Assembly (NCBI GenBank): GCA_023412975.1 | Contig: JAEZRB010000275.1 | Span: 1-18,932 of the forward strand | Reading direction: 5' to 3' | Origin: Bacteroidota bacterium | Lineage (GTDB): Bacteria; Bacteroidota; Bacteroidia; Chitinophagales; Chitinophagaceae | Length of the DNA stretch: 18,932 bases | In this document: positions 7,586 to 14,168 of the stretch, piece by piece | How the letters are laid out: every line of letters starts with the position of its first letter | Position numbering within the stretch: position 1 is the stretch's first letter | Translations under genes and position numbers: made by a program | Notes under the pieces: generated by a model | Told to the model about the DNA's origin: nothing | The model's input: only the letters and a program-made list of their open reading frames with translations | Database searches by the model: none

Positions 7586-9151
7586 ATGCAAAAAATAATG
7601 AAAGTGAAAAACTTAGCAATCCTTTTATCCTGTGTGGTGCTATTTGCATCGTGCAAGAACGGTAGCATTTTTAAGAAGAAAGCCCAGAAATCCGACGTAA
7701 CCGGCTGGAACTACAATGATAAGAACATGGGTGGTTTCCAGGTGGCTAAAGCCAAGGACCAACAGACTGGTCCGGGTCTTGTATTCGTTCAGGGTGGTAC
7801 CTTTACCATGGGCCAGACTGATGAAGACGTTATGGGCGACTGGAATAATATCCCACGCCGGGTATCTGTTCCTTCCTTCTATATCGACCGCACCGAGGTA
7901 GCCAACGTTCATTATCGCGAATACCTGTTTTGGCTCAACAGGGTATTTGATCCTTCTGACCCCGTTAACCAGCCTATTATTGATGCAGCATTACCTGATA
8001 CCCTGGTTTGGAGAAGCGAATTGAGTTATAATGAACCACTGGTTGAATATTATTTCCGTCACCCGGGCTTTAATGATTATCCTGTTGTAGGTGTAACCTG
8101 GAGACAGGCAACTGATTTCTGTCTTTGGAGAAGCGACAGGGTGAATGAAGGTATCCTGATGGACAAAGGCTATGTCAATGATAAAAGCCTGCAGGGACAA
8201 CAGGGCAGCAACAACTTTACTACCAAATCTTATTTGCTCGATCTTTACCAGGCTGCGCCCGGCAAGACCGCGACTTCCAAGAAAAATAATTTAAGAACAC
8301 CAACTGGTCAGCCACGTACAAAAGTTACGATGGAAGATGGTTTATTGTTACCCAACTACCGCCTGCCATTTGAAGCTGAGTGGGAATATGCGGCTTATGG
8401 TCTGATCGATCAAAACCCCAACCCAAGTAAAAAAGAAGGAAAACGTGGTGAGGAATTGCAGTCTAACAAACAAATCTATCCCTGGTCTCAAAATGTAAAC
8501 GGTCTCCGTGATACTCGTCGCGGCAGCTGGCAGGGTCAGTTCCTGGCCAACTTCAAACGTGGTTCAGGCGATAACGCGGGTGTAGCCGGTGGTTTGAACG
8601 ACCGTGCATTCTATACCGCAGCCGTTACATCGTTCTATCCAAATGGTTTCGGTCTTTATAATATGGCCGGTAATGTGAGCGAGTGGGTACAGGACGTTTA
8701 CAGGCCGCTTTCATCTATGGACTTCGATGATATGCCTGCACCTTTCCGTGGTAATAAATTCGAGAAACTGTATAAAAACCAGAATGGCGAATTTGAGATC
8801 AACGATACTACAGGCCGTGTAAAAATGGTTCCTGTTACTGATGAAGAAAGCAAAAATCGTCGTAACTACCAACGTGGTAATGTTATCAACTACCTCGATG
8901 GTGATACCGTTTCCCAGGCTGCTTACGGTTATGGTATGACAACCCTGATCAGTGATAAATCAAGGGTGTACAAAGGTGGTAGCTGGAATGACCGCGCCTA
9001 CTGGCTGAGCCCCGGTACACGTCGTTACCTGGAAGAAGACCAGGCACTGAGCACCCTCGGTTTCCGTTGCGCTATGGACCGCATGGGTAGCCCTGAAGGA
9101 AATGGACGTAAAGTAGGTCAGCATTTCCCAACAAAAAGACAACGTAAATAG
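7586..9151 (+). CDS. gldJ: Gliding motility / type IX secretion lipoprotein GldJ
   Basis: GldJ is an outer-membrane lipoprotein required for gliding and for stable type IX secretion; it works with GldK and GldN near the secretion ring. The 521-residue product has a lipoprotein signal peptide with the likely lipidated cysteine at residue 23 (V-V-L-F-A-S-C); an earlier L-L-S-C at 16 is less likely because the hydrophobic stretch would be short. From about residue 63 it has a formylglycine-generating-enzyme (SUMF1-like) fold: GLVFVQGGTFTMG, F-Y-I-D-R-T-E-V-A-N, P-F-E-A-E-W-E-Y-A, N-M-A-G-N-V-S-E-W-V and G-G-S-W-N-D-R-A. As in GldJ generally this is probably structural, not enzymatic. The start could also be the ATG at 7598 (MKVKN). 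It is divergent from porU and is followed by a strong terminator and murF, the Flavobacterium gene order. Confidence 0.95.
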   Translation: MQKIMKVKNLAILLSCVVLFASCKNGSIFKKKAQKSDVTGWNYNDKNMGGFQVAKAKDQQTGPGLVFVQGGTFTMGQTDEDVMGDWNNIPRRVSVPSFYIDRTEVANVHYREYLFWLNRVFDPSDPVNQPIIDAALPDTLVWRSELSYNEPLVEYYFRHPGFNDYPVVGVTWRQATDFCLWRSDRVNEGILMDKGYVNDKSLQGQQGSNNFTTKSYLLDLYQAAPGKTATSKKNNLRTPTGQPRTKVTMEDGLLLPNYRLPFEAEWEYAAYGLIDQNPNPSKKEGKRGEELQSNKQIYPWSQNVNGLRDTRRGSWQGQFLANFKRGSGDNAGVAGGLNDRAFYTAAVTSFYPNGFGLYNMAGNVSEWVQDVYRPLSSMDFDDMPAPFRGNKFEKLYKNQNGEFEINDTTGRVKMVPVTDEESKNRRNYQRGNVINYLDGDTVSQAAYGYGMTTLISDKSRVYKGGSWNDRAYWLSPGTRRYLEEDQALSTLGFRCAMDRMGSPEGNGRKVGQHFPTKRQRK

Positions 9152-9172
9152 ATTATTGATAAACCTGGAAAG

Positions 9173-9202
9173 CCCTCCGTTTTTTTAACGGAGGGTTTTT
9201 TT
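9173..9202 (+). terminator. Intrinsic terminator after gldJ
   Basis: CCCTCCGTT (9173-9181) pairs perfectly with AACGGAGGG (9187-9195) around a five-T loop and is followed by seven T residues (9196-9202). It is 21 bases past the gldJ stop and is a textbook rho-independent terminator. Confidence 0.95.
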
Positions 9203-9225
9203 ATTTCCATCCATCAATAGGAATG

Positions 9226-9233
9226 TAATTTTG
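9226..9233 (+). promoter_or_regulatory. -7 promoter box for murF
   Basis: TAATTTTG is a perfect TAnnTTTG match and lies just three bases before the ATG at 9237. A near-match to a -33 element (TTTC) lies 18 bases upstream, just after the gldJ terminator. The expected transcription start falls at or beside the start codon, so murF mRNA may be leaderless. The box also argues against the in-frame TTG at 9231 as start, because that codon lies inside the box. Confidence 0.55.
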
Positions 9234-9236
9234 CAT

Positions 9237-10523
9237 ATGCAGATCCCACAACTTTATGAGCTATACCGCCGGTTTCCTTCCGTGCAAACAGATACAAGAA
9301 AATTAAAAAAGGACGATCTCTTCTTTGCCTTAAAGGGAGTAAATTTCAATGGCAACCAATTTGCAAAGAATGCCATCGATGCCGGCGCAGCCTATGCAGT
9401 GATCGATGAAAAGGAATTTGAGATCCCCGGCAAGACGATCTTAGTGGATGATGTGCTAACGACTTTGCAACAACTGGCCCGGCACCACCGGCAACAATTC
9501 AATATCCCGTTTATCGCTATTACCGGCAGCAATGGAAAAACAACGACAAAAGAATTGATTCATGCCGTATTGTCGACCACTTATAAAACTTACACCACCG
9601 AAGGAAATCTCAACAATCATATCGGCGTTCCACTTACGCTTTTAAAAATAAAAGACGACGCAGAAATGGCGGTGATTGAAATGGGTGCCAATCACGCAGG
9701 TGAAATTGCCGCCTATTGCAATTATGCATTACCGACACACGGCATCATCACCAATGTAGGAAAAGCACACCTGGAAGGATTTGGCAGCCTCGAAGGGGTC
9801 AAAAAAGCAAAGGGGGAATTATTCGACTTTTTGCGAGGTGAGCCACACTATTATGCCTTTGTGATGTGGGATTATGAATATTTACGCGAAATGAGTAAAG
9901 GGATCAGTGGTATTATTAAATATGGTACAGTAGCCGATACACATATTACAGGCAATAGCAGGGCCGGCAGCTCATTCCTGGAAGTTGAAATTACCCAGGG
10001 ACTCAACCCGGTACGTTTACAAACTAAACTGATCGGTGACTATAACCTACCCAATGTGCTGGCCGCCGTTACTGTGGGCAAAACTTTTAAGGTACCGGAA
10101 GAAAAAATCAAAGCTGCGATTGAAAACTATGAACCATCCAATAGCAGATCGCAATTGATTGTAAAAGGCAGCAATAATATCGTTCTCGATGCTTACAATG
10201 CCAATCCCAGCAGCATGCGGCTGGCGATCGAAAATTTTGCCAGGCTGCAGGCAACAGATAAAATTTTGATTTTAGGCGCCATGGCAGAGCTGGGTCCTGA
10301 AAGTATAGCCGAACACCAGCAGATCATTACTTTGATACAGCAAAGCAAATGGAAGCAGGTTGTACTGGTGGGTGGTGATTTTTTTAAAATGGATCACCCG
10401 TTTTTAAAATTTGCCAATTCTAATGAGGCCAGGACCTGGTGGCAACAGCAAAAGTTTGAAAATACACATGTTCTTATAAAGGGCAGCAGGAGTATGAAGA
10501 TGGAGGAAGTTTTGAAAGACTAG
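9237..10523 (+). CDS. murF: UDP-N-acetylmuramoyl-tripeptide--D-alanyl-D-alanine ligase
   Basis: Adds D-Ala-D-Ala to UDP-MurNAc-tripeptide using ATP, the last cytoplasmic step in making the peptidoglycan pentapeptide precursor. The product from ATG 9237 has 428 residues, usual for MurF. The N-terminal domain has the T-D-T-R-K and D-L-F-F-A-L-K-G motif that binds the UDP part. The ATP-binding P-loop GSNGKTTTK is at residues 97-105. The Mur-ligase signatures follow: T-E-G-N-L-N-N-H-I-G-V-P, E-M-G-A-N-H-A-G-E-I, and the C-terminal-domain motif D-A-Y-N-A-N-P-S-S-M. An in-frame TTG at 9231 would add two residues, but it lies inside the promoter box. It has its own promoter behind the gldJ terminator. 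The next gene is 81 bases away. Confidence 0.97.
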   Translation: MQIPQLYELYRRFPSVQTDTRKLKKDDLFFALKGVNFNGNQFAKNAIDAGAAYAVIDEKEFEIPGKTILVDDVLTTLQQLARHHRQQFNIPFIAITGSNGKTTTKELIHAVLSTTYKTYTTEGNLNNHIGVPLTLLKIKDDAEMAVIEMGANHAGEIAAYCNYALPTHGIITNVGKAHLEGFGSLEGVKKAKGELFDFLRGEPHYYAFVMWDYEYLREMSKGISGIIKYGTVADTHITGNSRAGSSFLEVEITQGLNPVRLQTKLIGDYNLPNVLAAVTVGKTFKVPEEKIKAAIENYEPSNSRSQLIVKGSNNIVLDAYNANPSSMRLAIENFARLQATDKILILGAMAELGPESIAEHQQIITLIQQSKWKQVVLVGGDFFKMDHPFLKFANSNEARTWWQQQKFENTHVLIKGSRSMKMEEVLKD

Positions 10524-10561
10524 ACATGTAAGTATCCGATGGATGGCTACCTACAATCAGC

Positions 10562-10569
10562 TACATTTG
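10562..10569 (+). promoter_or_regulatory. -7 promoter box for the CRP/FNR-type regulator gene
   Basis: TACATTTG is a perfect TAnnTTTG match 35 bases before the ATG at 10605. It lies inside the longer open frame that begins at ATG 10539, which supports the later start. No TGTGAC-type palindrome is present at the equivalent upstream position (about 10525-10540), so I see no sign of autoregulation through that site. Confidence 0.5.
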
Positions 10570-10604
10570 TCCTCCAGGCGCACTACTTATTCCTGCATAT
10601 TAAT

Positions 10605-11222
10605 ATGAACTGGCAAAAATTATTTCCCCAATTTGAACCAGAACTCATTGAGGTTCTTGACAAGGAAGCCGTTTTTCAAAAGTTTCCCGCTGGTGAGGTT
10701 ATTCTTCGCACCGGGCAGTATATCCGATCCACCGTGCTGATACTGGAGGGCAGGATAAAGATCTATCGTGAAAATGACGAAGGTGGCGAATTCCTGATGT
10801 ATTACCTGGGACCCGGGCAGGCTTGTGCCATTTCCATGATCTGTGCCATACAGGCACAGGCTTCAGAAGTAATGGCGAAAGCAGAAGAAGACACGGAAGT
10901 GTTGATGCTGCCGGTTTCGCTGATGGAAGAACTGGCCAATAAGTACAAAAGCTGGTACCAGTTTGTCATCCAGACCTATCGTGGCAGGTTTGATGAATTG
11001 CTCCAGGTTATCGACAATATCGCCTTCCGCAATATGGATGAAAGGCTTGAATTTTATTTACGTCGGCATGCTGATACCACAGGGAGTAAAAAAATATTAT
11101 TATCGCACCAGCAAATTGCAGACGATCTTCACTCATCACGTGAAGTAATTTCAAGACTATTGAAAAAGATGGAACAACGTAACTATCTTCACCTGCATCG
11201 CAACATGATCGAGTTGTTGTAA
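10605..11222 (+). CDS. CRP/FNR-family transcriptional regulator, candidate reactive-sulfur sensor
   Basis: The product has 205 residues from ATG 10605. Residues about 20-115 form a cNMP-binding-type beta-roll and are followed by a long dimer helix (about 116-145). A C-terminal winged helix-turn-helix (about 160-205) has the recognition helix S-S-R-E-V-I-S-R-L-L-K-K-M-E. The R-E-x-x-S-R pattern matches the residues with which CRP-type proteins read TGTGA half-sites. The usual cAMP cassette (G-E-x-A-L ... R) is missing; in its place is G-P-G-Q-A-C-A-I-S-M-I-C, holding the protein's only two cysteines, C74 and C80. That argues against cAMP and for thiol or persulfide chemistry, which is my inference. 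FNR-type N-terminal cluster cysteines are absent. The gene stands directly before the sulfur genes, and TGTGAC palindromes lie in front of two of them. The ATG at 10539 is a poorer start because the promoter box lies after it. Confidence 0.9.
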   Translation: MNWQKLFPQFEPELIEVLDKEAVFQKFPAGEVILRTGQYIRSTVLILEGRIKIYRENDEGGEFLMYYLGPGQACAISMICAIQAQASEVMAKAEEDTEVLMLPVSLMEELANKYKSWYQFVIQTYRGRFDELLQVIDNIAFRNMDERLEFYLRRHADTTGSKKILLSHQQIADDLHSSREVISRLLKKMEQRNYLHLHRNMIELL

Positions 11223-11223
11223 G

Positions 11224-11239
11224 TGTGACACTTGTCACA
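11224..11239. promoter_or_regulatory. CRP-type operator upstream of the TauE/SafE gene
   Basis: TGTGACACTTGTCACA is a perfect inverted repeat: six-base arms TGTGAC/GTCACA with a four-base spacer, 16 bases in total, the same length and outer bases as the E. coli CRP site (TGTGA-N6-TCACA). It starts two bases after the regulator's stop codon. Its centre (11231.5) lies 29.5 bases before the -7-like box TAATCTTG at 11261, about -41 from the expected start point, a class II activator position. Confidence 0.8.
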
Positions 11240-11260
11240 GGAAATTACGGCTGTTTACAA

Positions 11261-11268
11261 TAATCTTG
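11261..11268 (+). promoter_or_regulatory. -7 promoter box for the TauE/SafE gene
   Basis: TAATCTTG matches TAnnTTTG at 7 of 8 positions. There is no TTG -33 element; the place where it would be reads GAA, next to the operator. This fits a promoter that depends on an activator. The ATG follows 11 bases later, so the leader would be very short. Confidence 0.55.
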
Positions 11269-11279
11269 TATTTATAGAT

Positions 11280-12089
11280 ATGGAAATACTCGGCTACCTC
11301 GCATCAGTTTTGATCGGCATTTCACTGGGAATGATCGGAAGCGGGGGCTCCATACTCACTGTACCGGTGCTGGTATACTTAATGCATGTCAACCCGCTTC
11401 TGGCAACCACAAGTTCGCTGTTTATTGTTGGCACTACCAGCCTGGTAGGTGGCTTGAGGGCCTACTTAAAAAAGCAGGTCGACTTCAGGGCGATCACTGA
11501 ATTTGGGATTCCATCCATATTTTCCATCTTCGTCACACGACACTATTTATTACCAGCCCTGCCAGACCGGCTTTTTGCCATCGGAAACTTTGTTGTTACC
11601 ACCGATATTTTCTTAATGATATTGTTTGCTGTATTGATGCTCGCGGCATCTATCACTATGATCGTAAACCATAATGAGAGTAATTTACCCGAGTTTTCAG
11701 CAACTGAACGGCGCGATAAGGTACTGCCCATGTTACTACTTGGTTTGGTAATCGGTGTAGTGACCGGCCTGCTGGGAGCGGGTGGCGGTTTCCTGATCAT
11801 ACCCTCTCTTGTGCTTTTCCTAAGGCTCCCCATGAAGACCGCGGTGGGCACATCGCTGCTGCTGATCGCTATCAATTCACTTTTTGGATTTCTTTTCAGC
11901 TTAAAGCAATTTGAATACAACTGGACCATCCTGATATTATTTACTTTACTGGCTATAGCAGGCATCTTCATCGGTAGCAGACTGGCAGATAAAGTCCGCG
12001 GCTCCACTCTAAAAAGAGGATTTGGCTGGTTTGTCCTGGTAATGGGGATCTATATTATCGTCAAAGAGTTGTTTTTCCCGGAAATATGA
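11280..12089 (+). CDS. TauE/SafE family (DUF81) sulfite/anion exporter
   Basis: Integral inner-membrane protein of 269 residues from ATG 11280, with about eight hydrophobic segments. It has the two inverted-repeat signatures of the TauE/SafE family: G-M-I-G-S-G-G-S-I-L-T-V-P-V-L near the N-terminus and G-L-L-G-A-G-G-G-F-L-I-I-P-S-L in the middle, the latter followed by K-T-A-V-G-T-S-L. Family members are linked to export of sulfite, sulfoacetate and other sulfur anions. Beside a persulfide dioxygenase, export of sulfite produced by that enzyme is the natural inference. An in-frame TTG at 11232 would lengthen the protein, but it falls inside the operator and upstream of the -7 box. The gene sits between the two operators and has its own activator-type promoter. 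No terminator is seen before the second promoter, so read-through into the next gene is likely. Confidence 0.9.
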   Translation: MEILGYLASVLIGISLGMIGSGGSILTVPVLVYLMHVNPLLATTSSLFIVGTTSLVGGLRAYLKKQVDFRAITEFGIPSIFSIFVTRHYLLPALPDRLFAIGNFVVTTDIFLMILFAVLMLAASITMIVNHNESNLPEFSATERRDKVLPMLLLGLVIGVVTGLLGAGGGFLIIPSLVLFLRLPMKTAVGTSLLLIAINSLFGFLFSLKQFEYNWTILILFTLLAIAGIFIGSRLADKVRGSTLKRGFGWFVLVMGIYIIVKELFFPEI

Positions 12090-12107
12090 TCACGATGCCA
12101 GTCGCAG

Positions 12108-12123
12108 GGTGACCTTAGTCACA
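12108..12123. promoter_or_regulatory. CRP-type operator upstream of the dioxygenase-rhodanese gene
   Basis: GGTGACCTTAGTCACA has perfect five-base arms (GTGAC/GTCAC) around a four-base spacer and matches the site at 11224-11239 except in its first base and spacer. The centre (12115.5) is 29.5 bases before the -7 box at 12145, exactly the distance seen at the first site. It abuts the TTG -33 element at 12125-12127. Confidence 0.8.
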
Positions 12124-12124
12124 G

Positions 12125-12152
12125 TTGAAACTATTATCCTTACTTAAATTTG
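12125..12152 (+). promoter_or_regulatory. Promoter of the dioxygenase-rhodanese/YeeE operon
   Basis: TTG at 12125-12127, 17 bases, then TAAATTTG at 12145-12152: both elements match the Bacteroidota promoter consensus (TTG, 17-23 bases, TAnnTTTG). The CRP-type operator ends one base before the -33 element. The ATG is 22 bases past the -7 box. Confidence 0.75.
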
Positions 12153-12174
12153 CAGCAACACAAAAATCATTGTT

Positions 12175-13593
12175 ATGAAAGTTGAACAAATCTATACAGG
12201 TTGCCTGGCACAGGGCGCCTATTATATTGAAAGTAAAGGTGAAGCCGTGGTGATCGATCCACTACGCGAAGTGGAACCTTATATTCAAAAAGCCGACCGC
12301 AACAAGGCAAAGATCAAGTATGTGTTCGAGACTCATTTTCATGCCGATTTTGTAAGTGGACACCTTGACCTGGCAAAAAAAACCGGCGCCACGATTGTGT
12401 ACGGACCCAATGCGGCGCCTGCTTTTGAAGCCCATATTGCCAAGGATGGCGAAGAATTCAAAGTGGGTGATATCACGCTGGTAGCCCTACATACACCGGG
12501 ACATACCATGGAAAGTACCTGCTACCTGCTCAAAGATGAAAAGGGCAAAGAAGTAGGTCTTTTTTCGGGGGATACTTTATTTATTGGAGATGTGGGCCGT
12601 CCCGATCTGGCTCAAAAAGTGGCCAGCGATCTTACACAGGATAAACTGGCGGGATATCTGTATGATTCACTTCGCAATAAGATTATGCCTTTGCCCGATG
12701 ATATCATTGTTTACCCTGCTCATGGTGCGGGCAGTGCCTGTGGGAAGAATATGAGTAAGGAAACCACAGATACCCTCGGTCACCAGAAACAAACAAATTA
12801 TGCGCTTAGACCAGATATGACCAGGGATGAATTTATCAAGGAAGTCACTACGGGACTGGTGGCACCACCGGCTTATTTTCCATTGAATGTGATGTTAAAT
12901 ATCAAAGGTTATGAGAGTATCGATAAAGTATTGGAACGTGGACAACAGGCCCTGAGTCCGGATGCATTTGAAGCTGCGGCAAATGACACCGGTGCCCTGA
13001 TCCTGGATACAAGAGATCCACAGGAATTTGCAAAAGGTTTTGTCCCTAATTCAATCAATATTGGTATCGATGGCAGTTTTGCTCCCTGGGTAGGTACACT
13101 GATCCCCGATATCAGGCAGGAGATTTTGCTGGTGACAGAAAATGGACGTGAAGAAGAAGTGATCACACGACTGGCACGGGTGGGTTATGATTATACCATC
13201 GGTTATCTGAAAGGAGGTTTTGAAGCCTGGAAGAAGGCAGGAAAGGAAACAGACCAGATCAAATCCATCGACGCTGATGAACTGGCGGAGATCATGTCGA
13301 AAGAAGATGTGAACATTCTTGATGTGAGGAAAAAAAGTGAATATGACAGTGAACATATAATCGATGCGGAAAATGCTCCGCTTGATTTTATCAACGAAAG
13401 CATGTTGCAGGTCGACAAAAACAAAACCTATTTCGTGCATTGCGCGGGTGGTTATCGTTCAATGGTATTTAATTCCATACTAAGAGCCCGTGGTTATGAT
13501 AAGCTCATAGATGTGAAAGGTGGTTTCAAATCCATAAAGGAAAGCGGCAAATTTGAGATCACAGATTACGTTTGTCCAACCACACTACTTTAA
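12175..13593 (+). CDS. Metallo-beta-lactamase-fold persulfide dioxygenase fused to two rhodanese domains
   Basis: The product has 472 residues and no signal peptide, so it is cytosolic. Residues 1-250 form an ETHE1-type metallo-beta-lactamase fold. The motif T-H-F-H-A-D-F gives H54, H56 and D58; H110 follows in T-P-G-H-T, D133 in S-G-D-T-L-F-I-G-D-V-G-R-P-D-L and H183 in P-A-H-G. H54, H110 and D133 correspond to the iron ligands of ETHE1; F59 stands where many relatives have a second-site histidine. Such enzymes oxidise glutathione- or other low-molecular-weight persulfides to sulfite with O2. Rhodanese domain 1 (about 260-355) starts with I-L-D-T-R-D but has T-E-N-G-R-E where the catalytic Cys loop should be, so it looks inactive. 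Rhodanese domain 2 (about 365-465) keeps the active loop C423-A-G-G-Y-R-S. The layout resembles bacterial Blh/CstB-type sulfide-defence enzymes. It leads an operon with two YeeE-family genes, 10 bases upstream of the first. Confidence 0.92.
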   Translation: MKVEQIYTGCLAQGAYYIESKGEAVVIDPLREVEPYIQKADRNKAKIKYVFETHFHADFVSGHLDLAKKTGATIVYGPNAAPAFEAHIAKDGEEFKVGDITLVALHTPGHTMESTCYLLKDEKGKEVGLFSGDTLFIGDVGRPDLAQKVASDLTQDKLAGYLYDSLRNKIMPLPDDIIVYPAHGAGSACGKNMSKETTDTLGHQKQTNYALRPDMTRDEFIKEVTTGLVAPPAYFPLNVMLNIKGYESIDKVLERGQQALSPDAFEAAANDTGALILDTRDPQEFAKGFVPNSINIGIDGSFAPWVGTLIPDIRQEILLVTENGREEEVITRLARVGYDYTIGYLKGGFEAWKKAGKETDQIKSIDADELAEIMSKEDVNILDVRKKSEYDSEHIIDAENAPLDFINESMLQVDKNKTYFVHCAGGYRSMVFNSILRARGYDKLIDVKGGFKSIKESGKFEITDYVCPTTLL

Positions 13594-13603
13594 AAAGAAA
13601 AGA

Positions 13604-14167
13604 ATGCTAGAATTTTTTAGACAGCCCTGGCCCTGGTACGTCTCAGGGCCACTGATCGGGTTGATGGTGCCTATTTTATTAATTGCCGGAAACAAGTCAT
13701 TTGGTATCTCTTCCTCGCTACGGCATATTTGCGCGGCGTGCATACCTTCGAAAATTCCCTTTTTCCAGTATGATTGGAAAAAAGAAGTATGGAACCTGTT
13801 TTTTGTCGCAGGCATATTGATTGGCGGAATCGTAGTGGCAACGTTCTTACAGGATCCTGATCCGGTGAAAGTGAATCCCGCGCTCGTCACGGAACTGAAT
13901 CAATATGGCGTATCTGATTATAGGGGACTGGTGCCCCCGGATCTTTTTAACTGGGATAGTCTTTTTACAGCAAGGGGTTTTATCCTGATGATCGTTGGCG
14001 GCTTCCTGGTCGGCTTTGGCACCCGCTATGCAGGTGGATGCACATCGGGACATTCTATCATGGGATTATCCAATCTACAGTTGCCTTCACTCATTGCTAC
14101 CATGTGCTTTATGGCAGGTGGGATTATTATGGCAAATCTTATTCTTCCCTTGATCTTAAATCTCTGA
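13604..14167 (+). CDS. YeeE/YedE family sulfur-transport protein (first of pair)
   Basis: Inner-membrane protein of 187 residues from ATG 13604 with four or five hydrophobic segments. It has the YeeE/YedE (DUF395) signature in its C-terminal half: G-F-G-T-R-Y-A-G-G-C-T-S-G-H-S, with the conserved cysteine at residue 146, the kind of cysteine that passes thiosulfate or sulfane sulfur through the membrane in TsuA-type transporters. A second cysteine pair, C43-A-A-C46, lies in the loop after the first helix region and could also carry sulfur. The protein is half the size of a full YeeE. The next gene encodes the other half, as in PmpA/PmpB-type pairs. The start is 10 bases after the dioxygenase stop; a frame-compatible ATG at 13553 overlaps that gene and adds non-membrane residues, so I prefer 13604. 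Substrate is inferred, not shown. Confidence 0.88.
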   Translation: MLEFFRQPWPWYVSGPLIGLMVPILLIAGNKSFGISSSLRHICAACIPSKIPFFQYDWKKEVWNLFFVAGILIGGIVVATFLQDPDPVKVNPALVTELNQYGVSDYRGLVPPDLFNWDSLFTARGFILMIVGGFLVGFGTRYAGGCTSGHSIMGLSNLQLPSLIATMCFMAGGIIMANLILPLILNL

Positions 14168-14168
14168 T

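Noticed and set aside
7586..9151. Active formylglycine-generating enzyme (sulfatase maturation)
   Set aside because: The lipoprotein signal, length and gene context (divergent from porU, followed by murF) identify GldJ; no sulfatase gene is nearby.
9231..9236. TTG start for murF two codons upstream of the ATG
   Set aside because: The TTG is part of the perfect -7 box TAATTTTG, and the ATG at 9237 gives a normal MurF N-terminus.
10539..10604. Upstream ATG that would lengthen the CRP/FNR-type regulator by 22 residues
   Set aside because: A perfect TAnnTTTG box (10562-10569) lies after it, and the added residues do not look like part of the family; the M-N-W-Q-K start at 10605 does.
11232..11279. 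TTG start for the TauE/SafE gene
   Set aside because: It lies inside the palindromic operator and upstream of the -7 box; the ATG at 11280 opens directly into the first membrane helix.
12175..12924. Glyoxalase II or beta-lactamase function for the metallo-beta-lactamase domain
   Set aside because: The motif T-H-F-H-A-D-F, the D-V-G-R-P-D-L segment and fusion to rhodanese domains beside sulfur-transport genes point to persulfide dioxygenase.
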